A DNA stretch of 48,058 nt from Solirubrobacterales bacterium (GTDB lineage Bacteria > Actinomycetota > Thermoleophilia > Solirubrobacterales > Solirubrobacteraceae). The DNA lies in assembly GCA_019240115.1 (NCBI GenBank), contig JAFAYV010000032.1, forward strand, positions 1 to 48,058, read 5' to 3'. The translations under genes and the position numbers were made by a program. Positions within the stretch are counted from its first letter, which is position 1. Each line of letters begins with the position of its first letter. Shown in pieces: positions 46,604 through 48,058 of this stretch. A model generated the notes under the pieces. It was not told the DNA's origin and did no database searches. It worked only from the letters and a program-made list of their open reading frames with translations.

Positions 46604-48058
46604 GATGGCCGTTTCGCCGCCCACCAGCGTCTCTGCTGCCGCGCTGCACGAGTTTGACTCGCTGCTTGGCTCAGAGAGGGTGATCAGCTCCGAGGAGGGG
46701 CTTGTCGAGTGGCGCGATCCGTTCCAGCACTCGAACTGGGACGAGTACACCGCCTCGGCGGTGGTGATGCCTGAGACGGTCGAGGAGATCCAGGAGATCG
46801 TCCGGATCGCGAGCCGTCGCGGAGTGCCGCTGTGGACTCTCGGGCAAGGGCGCAACAACGGGTACGGTGGTCCGGCGCCGCGGGTCAAGGGCTCGGTAAT
46901 CGTGTCGCTGCGCAACATGAACCGCGTGCTTGAGATGAACGAGGAGCTCGGGTACGCGGTGGTGGAGCCGGGGGTGCGCTGGTTCGACCTGTACGAGGCG
47001 ATCAAGACCGGCGGCCACCGCCTGATGCTGTCGATCGCGGACGTCGGATGGGGAAGCGTGATCGGCAACACGCTCGACCACGGCATCACCTACATGCCCT
47101 ACGGCGTGGATATGGGGATGCAGTGCGGGATGGAGGTCGTGCTGGCCAGCGGCGAGGTGATGCGCACCGGGATGGGGGCGATGCCCGGCAACCGCGCGTG
47201 GCATGTGTATAAGCGCGGCCTCGGGCCCACGCCCGACCAGCTGTTCATGCAGTCGAACTTCGGGATCGTCACCAAGATGGGCGTATGGCTGATGCCCTAT
47301 CCCGAGGTGTACATGCCGATCTGGGTGCGGGTGTGGAAAGACGACCACCTCGGGCCGGTGGTCGACACGCTGCGCCGGCTGATGCTGGAAGACACGATCC
47401 GGATGGTCCCGCAGGTGATGAACACGCTCCTGTATGGCTCGGTGTTCACTCGTCGCGAGCAGTGGTGGCAGGGCGCTGGGCCGATGCCCGACGAGACAAT
47501 CGACCACATGGGGCGCGAGCTGGACATCGGGCGCTGGCTGCTGCGGGCCGCGCTATACGGCGACGAGGCCGTCGTCGATTATCGCTTTGCCAAGGTACAA
47601 CGAGAGTTCGGGCGGATCCCGGGCTGCGACGTGTGGGGCTCCAAGTGTGCTCCCGACGAGATCCCCGCGCTCGAGAATCCGGCCGAGCGGGTGCAGGGCG
47701 GCGTTCCGAGCCTCGACCTGAACGCGATGACCGCCTGGTACGGCGGAGAGGAGGGCGGGCACATCGGCTTCTCGCCGATCGCCCCGCTTACCGGCCACGA
47801 CGCGAGCGCCCTGCGCGACCTGCTGCGGGGGATGATCGAGGACGCGGGACTGGACTACATCGCGGCGCTGCTGCCGATCAATGCGCGCAGCTTCGCCCAC
47901 ATCACGCTGGTCATCTTCGACACCAAGAACGAACCGCAGGCGCGCGCCGCCTACGACGTGGCCAAGCGCCTGGTACGTGATGCGGCCAAGCTCGGCTACG
48001 GGGAGTACCGCGCTCACCTGGACTTCATGGACCTGGCGCAGGAGCAGTACTCGTTCGG
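46604..48058 (+). CDS. 4-cresol dehydrogenase / vanillyl-alcohol oxidase-type flavoprotein, partial at right edge
   Basis: 485 residues are visible with no stop. A PCMH-type FAD domain (EEIQEIVRIASRRGVPLWTLG, GRNNGYGG, VVEPGVRW, GVIGNTLDHGITY-like region GSVIGNTLDHGIT) and a substrate domain (SNFGIVTKMGVWLMPYPEVY, GFSPIAPLTG) match p-cresol methylhydroxylase flavoprotein subunits and vanillyl/eugenol oxidases. The enzymes hydroxylate or oxidise para-alkyl phenols via a quinone methide. AGGAGG precedes ATG at 46604. The residue for covalent FAD attachment lies near the edge and is not assigned. Whether it needs a cytochrome subunit depends on sequence beyond the window. Confidence 0.9.

Noticed and set aside
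1-48058. CRISPR array, tRNA or rRNA genes, replication origin
   Set aside because: No regularly spaced direct repeats, cloverleaf with CCA-like end, rRNA core sequence or DnaA-box cluster was seen on reading both strands; a covariance-model scan would be decisive.

Overview
The window is about 70% GC, with densely packed genes, GTG starts and 4-nt start/stop overlaps. The gene content is actinobacterial: an F420-type luciferase-like oxidoreductase, DrrAB-type efflux, a UvrA2-like protein and a Mycobacterium-like leucine-degradation operon. The style fits an environmental actinobacterium, possibly Thermoleophilia/Solirubrobacterales. That placement is inferred from gene content only.

Layout. 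(1) 1-6.5 kb: a nucleoside/nucleobase salvage block with a broken NupO-like ABC ATPase, a nucleoside-phosphorylase-like protein, a LOG-family phosphoribohydrolase, uracil phosphoribosyltransferase, a CYTH-cytidine deaminase fusion and adenosine deaminase. (2) 6.6-13 kb, minus strand: a UvrA2-like ATPase with a VOC protein, a frameshifted Crp/Fnr regulator among four GTTG-N5-CAAC palindromes, and a molybdopterin oxidoreductase. (3) 13.4-19.5 kb: acyl-CoA dehydrogenase, carboxyltransferase, MaoC hydratase, CitE-like lyase and acyl-CoA synthetase. This matches the leucine/isovalerate route known from mycobacteria, but no biotin carboxylase subunit is present. (4) 19.5-25 kb: LLM oxidoreductase, a phospholipase-D-like lipoprotein, and a MarR regulator divergent from a DrrAB-type exporter. 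(5) 25-37.3 kb: the main accessory element, an MFS transporter divergent from a roughly 11-kb plus-strand catabolic operon. The operon encodes a GntR regulator, a RibB-like protein lacking key catalytic residues, an HpaB/HsaA-type flavin monooxygenase, a flavin reductase fused to a full GntR/FCD regulator, an FAH-family hydrolase, an extradiol dioxygenase, three amidohydrolase-2 decarboxylase-like proteins and an MhpA-like FAD hydroxylase. (6) 37.3-43.7 kb: an orphan IlvM-like ACT protein behind a possible attenuator, an SDR plus an SDR remnant, a YbhN-like membrane protein, and an asparaginase / polysaccharide deacetylase / CxxC protein / CobW group. (7) 44-48 kb: a SnoaL-like protein, a PcpA/LinE-type ring-cleaving dioxygenase, IS481 and DUF6994-type remnants, and the start of a 4-cresol dehydrogenase/vanillyl-alcohol-oxidase-type flavoprotein that runs off the right edge.

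The catabolic operon reads as a complete meta-cleavage style pathway: hydroxylation with reduced flavin made in the same operon, extradiol ring opening, FAH-type hydrolysis, and side-chain carboxylate removal by amidohydrolases. The single strong promoter has two CTGTnTnCAG half-symmetric sites bracketing its -35/-10 elements, which suits the GntR encoded just downstream. The most unusual elements are the reductase-GntR fusion, the RibB paralogue with altered active site, the CYTH-cytidine deaminase fusion and the GTTG-N5-CAAC site cluster. Seven decayed gene remnants sit at the joints between operons, which marks this as a region of repeated insertion and deletion.
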